From positions 1 through 11,925 of the forward strand of contig JAFAAP010000124.1 of NCBI GenBank assembly GCA_023426505.1: DNA of 11,925 bases, in the 5' to 3' direction. The notes under the pieces are model-generated. The model did not search any database and had not been told where the DNA came from. It saw only the letters and a program-made list of their open reading frames with translations. The stretch comes from Pseudomonadota bacterium (GTDB taxonomy: Bacteria > Pseudomonadota > Alphaproteobacteria > Rhizobiales > Beijerinckiaceae). Shown piece by piece: positions 11,680-11,925 of this stretch. Position 1 is the first letter of the stretch, and each line of letters starts with the position of its first letter. The position numbers and the translations under genes are program-made.

Positions 11680-11925
11680 TTGAGATCTGAAGACGAGTAC
11701 GACCGGCTCCTGGGCGGGCTGAGCGAGGCGCTCGCGCAACCCGAGCCGGCAAACGCCCCTGCCCTGCCTCCGGCTCCTCTTTCGATCTCTCCCCGGCCGG
11801 TGCCGGCCCGGCTCGATGTGGCGGCGATCCGCAGGCGGACCGGTCTGGCGCAGCCGGCGTTTGCGCGCCGGATCGGCGTCTCGCTGGCCACCCTGCGCAA
11901 CTGGGAGCAAGGTCATCGCTCCCCC
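11680..11925 (+). CDS. Antitoxin-like XRE-family HTH protein, C-terminus beyond window edge
   Basis: From a TTG at 11680 (AGGGA 8 bases upstream) the product begins MRSEDEYDRLLGGLSEALAQ. It passes a Pro/Ala linker and enters an HTH: LDVAAIRRRTGLAQPAFARR, then IGVSLATLRNWEQGHRSP, where the window ends. No ATG exists in frame upstream, so the TTG is the best start. An acidic N-terminal helix, a linker and the VxxIRxxxGLxQxxFAxxIGVSxxTLxxWEQGxRxP pattern are typical of HigA/NadS-type antitoxins, which bind their own promoter and neutralise a RelE/HigB-like toxin. No toxin gene lies upstream within the window; it would have to lie downstream, or the protein may be a solitary regulator. The repeats just upstream are candidate operators. 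Confidence 0.75.
   Translation, partial: MRSEDEYDRLLGGLSEALAQPEPANAPALPPAPLSISPRPVPARLDVAAIRRRTGLAQPAFARRIGVSLATLRNWEQGHRSP

Overview
The window looks like chromosomal DNA from a GC-rich alphaproteobacterium, most likely of the order Hyphomicrobiales (Rhizobiales). A Methylobacterium/Microvirga-type organism is plausible, but the genus is an inference. The reasons are the codon and GC bias, a DUF6894 protein, a small helical protein of a type I know from Bradyrhizobium/Methylobacterium genomes, an MltB-type lytic transglycosylase and an SplB-like radical SAM remnant. I see no transposase, integrase, rRNA gene or CRISPR array.

Positions 1-2650 hold a string of very short genes separated by non-coding DNA. 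They are an edge-truncated hypothetical (minus), a 78-residue helical protein, a 32-residue single-span membrane peptide, a coiled-coil/membrane protein (minus), a 71-residue helical protein, a doubtful 56-residue frame, an AraC-type regulator reduced to its last HTH, and a DUF6894 protein (minus). Two terminator-like hairpins lie between about 1860 and 2017. A 27-base motif occurs upstream of two of the small genes.

Positions 2728-6551 hold two large minus-strand genes for exported low-complexity proteins. The first in transcription order is a Gly/Tyr-rich 254-residue protein with a C-terminal four-cysteine cassette. The second is a 977-residue protein with an SH3b domain, three copies of a Trp-rich module, a Tyr/Pro/Gly-rich segment, a Gln/Arg/Pro tract and an RGG tail. 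A strong inverted repeat sits between them. They look like envelope or surface proteins and are the most unusual intact genes here.

Positions 7093-9697 are plus-strand envelope genes: a small lipoprotein built of 16-residue Gly/Pro/Asn repeats, a 67-residue hypothetical, a 287-residue exported protein of unknown function and an MltB-family lytic transglycosylase. Most of what the window encodes with a recognisable location is therefore periplasmic, outer-membrane or surface.

Positions 9702-10620 look like a gene graveyard and a junction. A frameshifted, truncated SplB-like gene faces the transglycosylase, followed by an unrecognised start-less open frame. Next comes the 3' part of a tRNA-Lys(UUU) gene whose 5' part has been replaced. 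A half-tRNA of this kind is the usual scar of tRNA-targeted integration. Its orientation puts the inserted DNA on the right, so the exported MBL-fold protein (10651-11448), a repeat-rich divergent intergenic region and an antitoxin-like HTH gene running off the right edge may be the end of a genomic island.
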